Of a DNA stretch of 64,000 nucleotides, positions 8,671-16,441 are shown in pieces (the stretch's first letter is position 1; the number at the start of each line of letters is the position of its first letter). Below the pieces are notes generated by a model that saw nothing but the letters and a program-made list of their open reading frames with translations, was not told the origin of the DNA and made no database searches. The DNA comes from Escherichia ruysiae (GTDB taxonomy: Bacteria; Pseudomonadota; Gammaproteobacteria; Enterobacterales; Enterobacteriaceae). The translations under genes were made by a program, and so were the position numbers. The stretch is from the NCBI RefSeq assembly GCF_902498915.1, contig NZ_CABVLQ010000001.1, one strand, 5' to 3'.

Positions 8671-9717
8671 TTACGGAAACGAAAGATAAAATGTCGCATC
8701 CGCATCCGCTTTTCCTGGCGTTACATTACTTTCTGTCTGAATATATCGCGCACTAAAATTCAACGACGTGGCTGATTGCTGAATATTACTTAACTGTAAA
8801 ACGTAATCAGGTTGATTAAGGGGGATAATATTTTTATTCTTATCTAAGATCTGTACGCCAACCCCAGAGGCAGAATTATTCTGTTGAGTTAGCTTCAGGA
8901 TTGAATTATTACTTCCACTTACCGTATCGCCTTCAAAACGTATGGCGACATTGGTTCCCGGATCACACGTTAGTCCGATATTAAAATCTACCAGCGCCGA
9001 AGTGGAGTTAATCCCTTTGAAGGTGGTGTCGGAATTAATTCCTGCGGCGGGTGATAATGAAACTGGAACATCAGGCGTGTTCAGGTCGCAGCTCAATGAG
9101 TGAAGATTAATAATGGTGTTGCTAAATTCGAGAGAAAATGCCTCAATATTATTCCACCAAATGCCAGCATTACTAAAACGAGATAAATCAATTTCACCAC
9201 CCTGTAATTCTCCGATGACTTTTAATTGTATGCGGAAATTACCCTCAACGGAGAAGTTGTTTTTATTTGCAGTGCTGGTGCGTTTAGGGTATTCCATGCA
9301 GTAATTGTTTGGGGTGGTATTATTATTCTTTAAATCGTAAAATATTTTAATGCCGACGCCAGAATTTTTTCCATTAGTCAAAGGCACATTGAATAAACAG
9401 ATATCACTGCCGACTAAAGTTGAAGGAGAAGTGGCAAACCCTTCACTGTAATCAGGATAATTATCTGAGCATGTGATCTGTCCTGAGTGACTGGAATGGT
9501 AACTTCGATCAAAAATTATGGTTCCTGGCGCTGTGTTTTTATTGTATTCAGAATTGATCGAAATATCAGAAAATGAAACTAATGCCGGTCCACCACTGGT
9601 GTAGCTACATGTTTTAGCGAAACTAAGAGAAGGAACAAAGGCTGCTATCAAAATAACCAGCAGCAATAACGCTTCACGACTTGTAACTTTATAAGTACTG
9701 ATGATTTTTATCTTCAT
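8671..9717 (-). CDS. Fimbrial tip adhesin (two-domain, FimH-like architecture)
   Basis: 348 residues from ATG 9717 (an ATG at 9744 lies inside the usher gene). A long signal peptide ends at LSFA before KTCSYTS. The first half, to about residue 200, carries four cysteines and no family name I can assign from sequence. The second half (from about LHSLSCDLNTPDVPVSL) looks like a pilin domain with a Cys pair and a C-terminal strand ending PGKADADATFYLSFP, as in incomplete immunoglobulin pilin domains. Last gene of a four-gene chaperone-usher operon, the usual place for the adhesin. Receptor unknown. AT-richer than the flanking core genes, suggesting acquisition by transfer. Confidence 0.8.
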   Translation of the reverse strand: MKIKIISTYKVTSREALLLLVILIAAFVPSLSFAKTCSYTSGGPALVSFSDISINSEYNKNTAPGTIIFDRSYHSSHSGQITCSDNYPDYSEGFATSPSTLVGSDICLFNVPLTNGKNSGVGIKIFYDLKNNNTTPNNYCMEYPKRTSTANKNNFSVEGNFRIQLKVIGELQGGEIDLSRFSNAGIWWNNIEAFSLEFSNTIINLHSLSCDLNTPDVPVSLSPAAGINSDTTFKGINSTSALVDFNIGLTCDPGTNVAIRFEGDTVSGSNNSILKLTQQNNSASGVGVQILDKNKNIIPLNQPDYVLQLSNIQQSATSLNFSARYIQTESNVTPGKADADATFYLSFP

Positions 9718-9721
9718 GATG

Positions 9722-12208
9722 TTAATCACACGCTGCGGTGGCAATAATAAGATTAGTCATGTTTTGCGGTGTCTGAAGTAGTTCTGGTAATATACGAACC
9801 TGGCAACTTTCAGTGGCCGATTTTCCCCACTTGACTTGCCATTTTTGATTAGCTTGTGCGCCGGATAAATACGTTTCACCGTTTCGCCCAACGAGGGTTG
9901 AAATTTGCTCATCTTTAGCAGTGACTACGGCTCCAAAGGGAACAAATTTGTCTTTATGCATTAAGGTTAAAAGTAATTTCTGACCATATCGCGTTGAAAA
10001 ATTGGCTACGACTAATGCGCCTTCCGTAGGAATAACTTCTTGTACCGGTTCCGGTATTTCAACATTTGACGGCAAGGTTTGCGTATTGATGGCGATACGG
10101 TTGCGCTGAAATGCTGATGCGTAAGGGATGATGGAGTATCCTCGCCAGTCGGTATAAACCGACGTTCCTCTGTTAATGCCCAGCCCACTGGCATCAGGGG
10201 CGCGCACCAGAATCGATGATTCACCTAAAGACTGAGCAAGGGTTAATCCATACGGATGCAGAACAATTGCGCCCTGCATATTGTAATTTAATTGCCGTTG
10301 ATCCTGACCATAGTTCCAGCCTGCGCCAATTACGCCTTTACTGGAGCGATAACTGAGTGACGTATTGCCACCATAACCTTGATCGCCATGACTTTGTTGC
10401 AGACTATAACTGAGATTATTATCTTCCAGCGCAGTACCGTTAAGCGCCACACTGTTTAAAGTGTGACCGCTATTACTGCTGGTGTTATTGTAATTAACAT
10501 GCGCACCAGGTAACCATTTTCCTAGTGGAACGCTGACAGAAAGTGAGAGTTGTTGATCGTTCTTATTATTGTCTGGCATTCGTGTCAGTAAATAACTTAG
10601 GCTAAAACTCACATTTTCCCAACTATGACTATACCCTACGCTGAGGCTGCGCTCTTTACCCCCGAGTCCCCAATAATCTTGTTGATAGCCCGAAATATTG
10701 AACTGACCAAACGAGGGGATCGCCTGATTAATGGTAAGTTGTAACCGACGATGGCGGTTATAGTTGTTACGGTATGAAAACGCGTCGTCCTCATCATACT
10801 CTTTATTATTTTGTGCTTCGCTAAAGGTATAGAAATTCTCTGTGGAATAACGGTAGCCAGCAAGCGTGATATTCGTTTCAGTGCTGGAGAAATTTTTCGA
10901 GTAAAGCAATCGGTAAGATTGTCCTTGTTGTGAACTGTCATCAACCGTCTGGCTATATGAACGAGTAATGTCTGCTGAAAGCGAGCCAAAGTGTTGTAAA
11001 TCGACACCTGCGCCTAATGCGCCAGAACGATAATCACTGGCAAAAATTGTGCCACCATAGAGGGTAATGCCTGCAGGTAAACCGTAAATCAGCGTCGCCT
11101 GAGCAAAGCCGGGTTTATCATGGGAGTTATCAGATGAGCGATATTCTCCGCCAGATAAACTATAAGACATGGCTCCTTCTCGGCGCATGACAGGAATTGA
11201 AGCTGATGCCTGAATATATTTTTGTTCGCTACCATCAGATTCTTTTACCGTGACTTCCATATCCCCACCAGAAGAAACAGGAGAGACATCATGTAATTCG
11301 AAAGGACCTGGGGATACCGTACTTTGGTAAATAATATAATTATTTTGTCGAATCGTCACTTGCGCATTGCTTTTGGCAACGCCGCGAATAACGGGGGCAA
11401 AACCTCTCATGCTGTAAGGAAGCATATTTTCATTACTTTCCAGTTTTACCCCACGAAACTGGAAACTATCGAAAACGGCTGAATCTGTCCAGGTATCGCC
11501 AAGAATGAGTTTGCTGGTTAACGCAGGGATATTTCGCCAGATATAGGTATCAATATTTTGCCAGGTGCCATCGTTGTAATTAATGTTATTTCTTAAACGC
11601 CAGGGGCCAAGATTAATACCATTATTCAGATTAAGGTATGAACTATTATCTGAACGACCATCTTGCCAATTATGTGAGCCGCTAAAATAGTAATTTGTAA
11701 ACAACGCAGGCAATCCATTATCCCATAAAACCGGATCAATATACCCGTTTGCGGCATTGTTCATCGCCAGTTGTGGAACTGACAGATACAGGCGCAGCGA
11801 ACTTTGCTCAAAGCGCACTGATGAAAAGGGAATATAATTTTCTAAATTCGTCACGATATCGTCATCTGCCAGCGTGGCAAATGACGCGGAGGGGCTATTG
11901 GCAACCCCCATAGCGATATACTCTTTTTTGCTTAACACAGGTAAGAGTTTGTTCGCTTTATCATCAACGACAAAATCAATATCTTTACGTGTAATGCGTT
12001 GATTATTCATAAAAACATCGACCCGATATTTACCGGGCACCAGGCCATCATTTTTGTCAAAATTTTTAATGGCTTCCAGTTCGCTTTCTGAAGCCCCTGA
12101 CTCTAAAAGTTTGTAATTAAACACCTCGCGGGCGTAACTGTTTTGTAACAGTGTCAATGGCACTATTGTTACAACAACATGCAAACAAAATAGATGTAAG
12201 GAGTTCAT
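9722..12208 (-). CDS. Fimbrial outer membrane usher (FimD/PapC family)
   Basis: 828 residues from ATG 12208, chosen because it begins a signal peptide (MNSLHLFCLHVVVTIVPL, cleaved after NSYA) and has AAGGAAAG 10 bp upstream; the longer frame would need a TTG start at 12259. Regions in order: N-terminal chaperone-binding domain with YRVDVFMNNQ; 24-stranded barrel with plug domain (FAPVIRGVAKSNAQVTI); C-terminal domains with a Cys pair (ESCQVRI and TAACD). The usher secretes and assembles pilin subunits at the outer membrane. It lies 61 bp from the chaperone gene and 4 bp from the adhesin gene. Confidence 0.93.
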   Translation of the reverse strand: MNSLHLFCLHVVVTIVPLTLLQNSYAREVFNYKLLESGASESELEAIKNFDKNDGLVPGKYRVDVFMNNQRITRKDIDFVVDDKANKLLPVLSKKEYIAMGVANSPSASFATLADDDIVTNLENYIPFSSVRFEQSSLRLYLSVPQLAMNNAANGYIDPVLWDNGLPALFTNYYFSGSHNWQDGRSDNSSYLNLNNGINLGPWRLRNNINYNDGTWQNIDTYIWRNIPALTSKLILGDTWTDSAVFDSFQFRGVKLESNENMLPYSMRGFAPVIRGVAKSNAQVTIRQNNYIIYQSTVSPGPFELHDVSPVSSGGDMEVTVKESDGSEQKYIQASASIPVMRREGAMSYSLSGGEYRSSDNSHDKPGFAQATLIYGLPAGITLYGGTIFASDYRSGALGAGVDLQHFGSLSADITRSYSQTVDDSSQQGQSYRLLYSKNFSSTETNITLAGYRYSTENFYTFSEAQNNKEYDEDDAFSYRNNYNRHRRLQLTINQAIPSFGQFNISGYQQDYWGLGGKERSLSVGYSHSWENVSFSLSYLLTRMPDNNKNDQQLSLSVSVPLGKWLPGAHVNYNNTSSNSGHTLNSVALNGTALEDNNLSYSLQQSHGDQGYGGNTSLSYRSSKGVIGAGWNYGQDQRQLNYNMQGAIVLHPYGLTLAQSLGESSILVRAPDASGLGINRGTSVYTDWRGYSIIPYASAFQRNRIAINTQTLPSNVEIPEPVQEVIPTEGALVVANFSTRYGQKLLLTLMHKDKFVPFGAVVTAKDEQISTLVGRNGETYLSGAQANQKWQVKWGKSATESCQVRILPELLQTPQNMTNLIIATAACD

Positions 12209-12269
12209 GTTATTATTACTTTCCTTGTACGAGATAATTCCTGTTGTTTTCCTGAACAATCTATTGCGC

Positions 12270-12974
12270 TTATAACCGGGTCTTTATGGTATTTGTCGTA
12301 CCGCCGTAATCATTTATTGCTGACCATTCAACACTATTGTTTTCAGAAGAGGATGCGGTCAGAGTATATGTTTGCTCGCCAAATGGATTGAGCATCATTT
12401 TCACAACGCCGTTTCCTTTATACGATACGGGCTTACCATTCACTGCCAGAGTGCGGAAGGTGACAAAGTAAGGTGTTGGGTTTTTGGCGATTAGCCTGTT
12501 GCCTTGTATCCGGAAAGCGATTTTGCTATAGGCGGTATTGGCATCATCAGCAAGCCCCAGCGGACGATAAAAAACTTTGAGCTGGCTCTGAACGGCAAAT
12601 TGCAGTTGATTCGGCACCTGTGAAGACTCTTCTGACATCCCAGGAATGGATTTTACATTTAGCCAAAAAATGGATTCACGATCCTCCGGCAATTTTTGCG
12701 TACCGGTATAGATTAAGCGGAAAAGCGTGTTTTTCTGAGCTTCCAGTTTAACTAACGGCGGAGTGAGTACAAATGGCGTTTTCTTATTTGCATCATTGGC
12801 AAAGTCACTCATCCAGGCCTGAACAAGGTATGAACGCTCTTTATCTTGATTCGTCACTTCTACAGGGATTTCCCGCGCCGTGGACGGGTAAATAATTCTT
12901 GTTCCCCGAATAACCACTCCCCCGTAAGCAATGTTGGCAAATAATACAATCAGTAATAAAGAGTATTTTTTCAT
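12270..12974 (-). CDS. Periplasmic fimbrial chaperone (PapD-like)
   Basis: 234 residues with signal peptide MKKYSLLLIVLFANIAYG. The two immunoglobulin-like domains of PapD chaperones are visible: N-terminal domain with TRIIYPSTAREIPVEVTN and the signature region ESIFWLNVKSIPG; C-terminal domain from about FYRPLGLADD. The F1-G1 loop is short, which places it with the FGS type that assembles rod-like pili. It binds pilins by donor-strand complementation and delivers them to the usher. Second gene of the operon, after a hairpin that separates it from the pilin gene. Confidence 0.92.
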   Translation of the reverse strand: MKKYSLLLIVLFANIAYGGVVIRGTRIIYPSTAREIPVEVTNQDKERSYLVQAWMSDFANDANKKTPFVLTPPLVKLEAQKNTLFRLIYTGTQKLPEDRESIFWLNVKSIPGMSEESSQVPNQLQFAVQSQLKVFYRPLGLADDANTAYSKIAFRIQGNRLIAKNPTPYFVTFRTLAVNGKPVSYKGNGVVKMMLNPFGEQTYTLTASSSENNSVEWSAINDYGGTTNTIKTRL

Positions 12975-12994
12975 TCATTTTTACTTTAGTAATT

Positions 12995-13019
12995 AAGGGG
13001 TGTAGTAATTTCACCCCTT
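12995..13019 (-). terminator. Attenuator-like hairpin between pilin and chaperone genes
   Basis: Inverted repeat AAGGGGTG / CACCCCTT (8 bp) with a 9-base loop, in the 57-bp gap after the pilin stop. In fimbrial operons such hairpins commonly let more pilin than assembly message accumulate. T tract on the minus strand is weak (TTAATTACT), so it may stabilise the pilin mRNA end rather than terminate fully. Confidence 0.5.
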
Positions 13020-13031
13020 TGAAATATATCA

Positions 13032-13622
13032 TTAATAGTAAGCGATACGATAATCCGCAGTCGCGTTACCCTGACCTTCAGTAATTGTATCTGCTGTTCT
13101 GACATAAACCGCTTTATAATTAAAGCTATGCTTGCCATCACCATTGGTTGGGCTAATGGATGAAAGTGTTACCGCAGAGCTTTCTGCATCGGTACGATCA
13201 GTAGCAAAATTAATCGGTGAAGAAGCACCTTCACGATAAATACGAATCCCTACGCCTGTTGCTTTATCTGCACCGGTGTCAATTGCCAGGGCTGTATTAT
13301 CGGTGGCATCGGTGGTATTACCGCTAAATTCAAGGTTGATGCTACCTAATTGTGTCGTACAACCGGTAAGATTAATATTAAAATCTGTTGCAGAGTTTGC
13401 TGCTTCATTACCTACAGCAGCGCCAAAATCAGCAACGTCCACTGTCTGAAGCGTTACGGTCTGGTCATTCTGTCCCTTGCCTGTACCTTGCTCTAAGTCA
13501 CAAGTTGATGCAGTAATTAGCCCATTGAAATGAACTTTACCGGCGGGAGTGTCCGCATAACTTAAAGCCGATATACCCATCAGGAGAACAGATAACGATG
13601 GAATGAGAATTTTTGCTTTCAC
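13032..13622 (-). CDS. Major fimbrial subunit (FimA-like pilin)
   Basis: 196 residues, first gene of the operon. The signal peptide MKAKILIPSLSVLLMGISAL ends at SYA before DTPAG. The mature protein has the pilin features: donor strand region (GKVHFNGLITASTC), one disulfide pair (Cys41 in ASTCDL and Cys88 in TGCTT), alternating beta strands, and a penultimate tyrosine in the terminal strand (ATADYRIAYY). It polymerises into the rod by donor-strand exchange. I do not recognise the specific fimbrial type. Confidence 0.92.
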   Translation of the reverse strand: MKAKILIPSLSVLLMGISALSYADTPAGKVHFNGLITASTCDLEQGTGKGQNDQTVTLQTVDVADFGAAVGNEAANSATDFNINLTGCTTQLGSINLEFSGNTTDATDNTALAIDTGADKATGVGIRIYREGASSPINFATDRTDAESSAVTLSSISPTNGDGKHSFNYKAVYVRTADTITEGQGNATADYRIAYY

Positions 13623-13994
13623 TTAAGTTCCTTTTATATTGATGAATGGAATAATATTATATTTTTAATATATTAAACAGGCGGGATTATATACGCAAAT
13701 AAATATTTATAAACAATTTTTTTGCGGGAATTATCAAAGTAATTCTAAACATATAATGCTGGTGAATATGTTTAATTTTTAATAATCGTATATTATTATT
13801 CTTTTAGGTAATGTGGTGGTGAATATTATTATTTATATCAATTAGTTTCTGAAGGGACATAATAAAGCTACTTTTAGATAGCGAGTGTCAATACATGGAA
13901 ATGTGAAGTTAAGTAAAAAAATAGAGAGCAGTTATTCTGAAATATTCAGCGTGGATATGAATGGCAGGAGGTTTTCACGTCCTGCCAGTGAAGA
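13623..13994. promoter_or_regulatory. AT-rich gap upstream of the fimbrial operon
   Basis: 372 bp, clearly AT-rich at the pilin end, holding the presumed promoter of the fimbrial operon (minus strand). Runs such as ATATTATATTTTTAATATATT suggest H-NS silencing. I see no paired inverted repeats like those of the fim switch, no recombinase gene and no clear GATC pair of the Pap type. The part beside glpC contains a hairpin. Confidence 0.5.
13963..13986 (-). terminator. Hairpin downstream of glpC
   Basis: GGCAGGA / TCCTGCC 7-bp stem, 8 bp after the glpC stop. No clean T run, so termination is inferred from position. Confidence 0.45.
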
Positions 13995-15185
13995 TTATTC
14001 AAGCGCCTGTGCCAGTAATGTTATTGGATGTTCGCAGCGTTTGCTGGTTGACATCTCAATCTGCCATTTACAGGTTTCGCAGTCGGTGACCACCAGATCC
14101 GCGCCGCTCTCTTCTATCTGGCGGAACAGTGGTGCACCGATGGCTTGTGAGGTGGGGTAGTTCTCTTTCTTGAAACCGTAGGTTCCTGCAATACCGCAGC
14201 ACTGGGAATCCAGCACTGTTAGCTCAAGTCCTGGGATTTTGCGCAACAATTCCAGGGTGTAGAGCGTCCAGCCCATTTTTTCCATATGGCACGGGGTGTG
14301 ATAGACCACTTTTAGCGGCAGTGGCTTCAGTGGCAAGGTTTTTCCTTCGTCCAGCTTGCGCCACAGCCAGCGGGTTGCCAGTTCGATATGATCGCGCAAG
14401 CCTTTGTTGTCGACATTCAGCACCTCCGGGTACTCGTCGCGCAGGGCAAATGTACAGGTTGAGGAGGTGGCAATCACCGGAATACCTTTTACCCCCACAG
14501 CTTCGCGGATCGACTCTACATTCGTGATTGCCTGTTTACGTGCTTTATCGGTAAAGCCGTTGGCGATCAGTGGTACGCCGCAGCATTTTTCTTTGCTGAG
14601 CAGTTGCACGCCGGTGCCCATCGCGTTGAGCACTTTAATTAAATCTTTGCCTAACTGCGGATGGTTGTAGTTAACGAAGCAGCCGTGGAAAAAGGCGACC
14701 TGGTCTTTATATTGCGCCTGCTGAGCCGCCACGCTGCGATACCAGCGACGGAACGTGCCGAAGGAGTATTTCGGCAGCGTGCGGCGATGATCGATTTTTA
14801 ACGCCGCATCAAGCAGCTGCCGCACCGGTTTCAGCGAGGTAGCGGTGTTGACGATAGGCGCGAACGGCGTGGAAACGCTACCCATCAGGTCTGTATGACT
14901 CAACACAAAATTGCGCAGCGACGGGCGCGTGGTGTCATATTTCGCCCGCGCGCGTTGGATGATATCGCCAATCTTCACATCGGATGGGCAGGCGACTTCG
15001 CAACGTTTGCAGTTGATGCAATATTTCAGCGCCTCGTCATAAAGTGCACCATCTTTTAAACGCAGACGCTCACCGTCCGGCCCGGCCTGTTTGGGCCCCG
15101 GATAGCCAGGATTTACCCGGCTCACCGGGCAGGCGGTGGTACAGACGGTGCACTTAATGCAGTTTTCGAAGCTGGTATCGTTCAT
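13995..15185 (-). CDS. glpC: GlpC, anaerobic glycerol-3-phosphate dehydrogenase subunit C
   Basis: 396 residues from ATG 15185 (MNDTSFENCIKC). Two ferredoxin-type [4Fe-4S] motifs are visible near the N-terminus, CIKCTVCTTACP and CINCKRCEVACP, followed by two CCG domains (EKCCGVPL and SQCCGIAGTYG), as in heterodisulfide reductase-like subunits. GlpC anchors the GlpAB catalytic dimer to the inner membrane and passes electrons to menaquinone during growth on glycerol or G3P with fumarate or nitrate. Its ATG overlaps the glpB stop as ATGA. The open frame extends upstream into glpB but that part is a shadow. Confidence 0.97.
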   Translation of the reverse strand: MNDTSFENCIKCTVCTTACPVSRVNPGYPGPKQAGPDGERLRLKDGALYDEALKYCINCKRCEVACPSDVKIGDIIQRARAKYDTTRPSLRNFVLSHTDLMGSVSTPFAPIVNTATSLKPVRQLLDAALKIDHRRTLPKYSFGTFRRWYRSVAAQQAQYKDQVAFFHGCFVNYNHPQLGKDLIKVLNAMGTGVQLLSKEKCCGVPLIANGFTDKARKQAITNVESIREAVGVKGIPVIATSSTCTFALRDEYPEVLNVDNKGLRDHIELATRWLWRKLDEGKTLPLKPLPLKVVYHTPCHMEKMGWTLYTLELLRKIPGLELTVLDSQCCGIAGTYGFKKENYPTSQAIGAPLFRQIEESGADLVVTDCETCKWQIEMSTSKRCEHPITLLAQALE

Positions 15186-16441
15186 TGTTGGCCTCCTGCG
15201 CGTTGGGCAATCTGTTGAGCAGCATGTAATGCACTGACAGCACAAACGCCGCCGCCGCATCCCTGAGCGATAGGATCAAATCCGCCCAGCACTGAACCGA
15301 TGGCAAACAAGTTTTCTACCGTCTGGCCTGCCAGCGACGGGCGTAGCGTCTCATCAGTGGTTACACCGAACTGCTGCCACGGTTGCGGCGCAAAAAAATC
15401 ACTTCGATACCACTCACCCCGCGTGGTGGTTTGCAGCACATCAAGGCCGAGAATCGGCTCGCGGATGCCGTTACGTTCCGCGACCAGCCCGCCGCTAAAG
15501 AAACTGCCGCTGGCAAGTACCGCAAAGCGCGGACGTAGCGGAATATCGGCGTGATTACGTGTCCATATTTCACTGACTACGCCATTTTTGCAGGTCACTT
15601 TTTTCACTTCATCGCCCGGCATCCATACACCGCCCTGGCGCACGAACTGGCGCTGCAACTGGTTTTGCAGACGGATACCCAGCACGGAAGGTGGCAGTGT
15701 CGGCAGTAACATTAATGAACAGGGCAATTGTTCGTTCAGCCAGCGCCAGAGTTTGTCATCAGCCAGGCCGAAGCAGGCGGGCATCAGGATCATTTCACAG
15801 GTGTTGGCAACAGGGATAAGCGCATCAAGCAACAGCGGCCAGTTTTCTTCGTTATCAAGGAAACGGGCAATATTTACCGCGCGGAACTCGGTGGCGTTAT
15901 TACGTAGCACATCCAGTTCCGGCAGTTCAATTTCTGCGGTTTCAACCGAAAGATCCAGTTCACGTAACGAAGCCGCCGCAAGATGCGCCTGAAAATCCAT
16001 TAGCCCGATGATACCCACCACACATATTTTCTTCGCTGGCAGCGGCCAGACGGGGACTTCTGGCGAACTTAGCCAGGTTGAGCGCAGAGTGCCGAGCGGT
16101 GTAACCCGCTGGTGAGCCAGTTCAACGCTACCCTGCAATTGTGCACCGCTTTCAGCGATCAATGCCTGCGCCCGGCAAGCGAGATCGAGCACGCGCTGTG
16201 AGCCGAGAACACTGTAAGGATGGGCAGGAGCCTGATGGCTCAAAGATTCCAGGCCATCGTGAATGTCTGTCACCGGTTGACCGTCCGGTAGATGGCTCAG
16301 TAAATCCAGCGACCCGGGCGAAAAATGCAGCGCGCTCTGACCACGAGTGACAATCGCACAACGCAGCCCGTGTTTTTGTAGTTGCAGGCCGCAGAGTAAT
16401 CCGGCAAGACCGCCGCCCATAATGACAGTATCAAATCGCAT
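15182..16441 (-). CDS. glpB: GlpB, anaerobic glycerol-3-phosphate dehydrogenase subunit B
   Basis: 419 residues from ATG 16441 (MRFDTVIMGGGLAGLL). The N-terminal dinucleotide-binding motif GGGLAG identifies the flavin-binding domain; FMN is the reported cofactor. Near the C-terminus FAIGSVLGGFDPIAQGCGGG is typical of the family. With GlpA it forms the soluble catalytic dimer that oxidises sn-glycerol 3-phosphate to dihydroxyacetone phosphate. It overlaps glpA by 11 bp and glpC by 4 bp, so the three genes are translated as a coupled operon. Confidence 0.97.
   Translation of the reverse strand: MRFDTVIMGGGLAGLLCGLQLQKHGLRCAIVTRGQSALHFSPGSLDLLSHLPDGQPVTDIHDGLESLSHQAPAHPYSVLGSQRVLDLACRAQALIAESGAQLQGSVELAHQRVTPLGTLRSTWLSSPEVPVWPLPAKKICVVGIIGLMDFQAHLAAASLRELDLSVETAEIELPELDVLRNNATEFRAVNIARFLDNEENWPLLLDALIPVANTCEMILMPACFGLADDKLWRWLNEQLPCSLMLLPTLPPSVLGIRLQNQLQRQFVRQGGVWMPGDEVKKVTCKNGVVSEIWTRNHADIPLRPRFAVLASGSFFSGGLVAERNGIREPILGLDVLQTTTRGEWYRSDFFAPQPWQQFGVTTDETLRPSLAGQTVENLFAIGSVLGGFDPIAQGCGGGVCAVSALHAAQQIAQRAGGQQ

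Noticed and set aside
8671..13622. Fimbrial cluster considered as part of a genomic island with integrase
   Set aside because: No integrase, transposase, tRNA gene or direct repeats at the ends; only the four fimbrial genes are foreign-looking.
13885..14160. ORF of 91 codons at the start of the glpC region, plus strand
   Set aside because: It runs antisense into glpC and has no ribosome site or family features.
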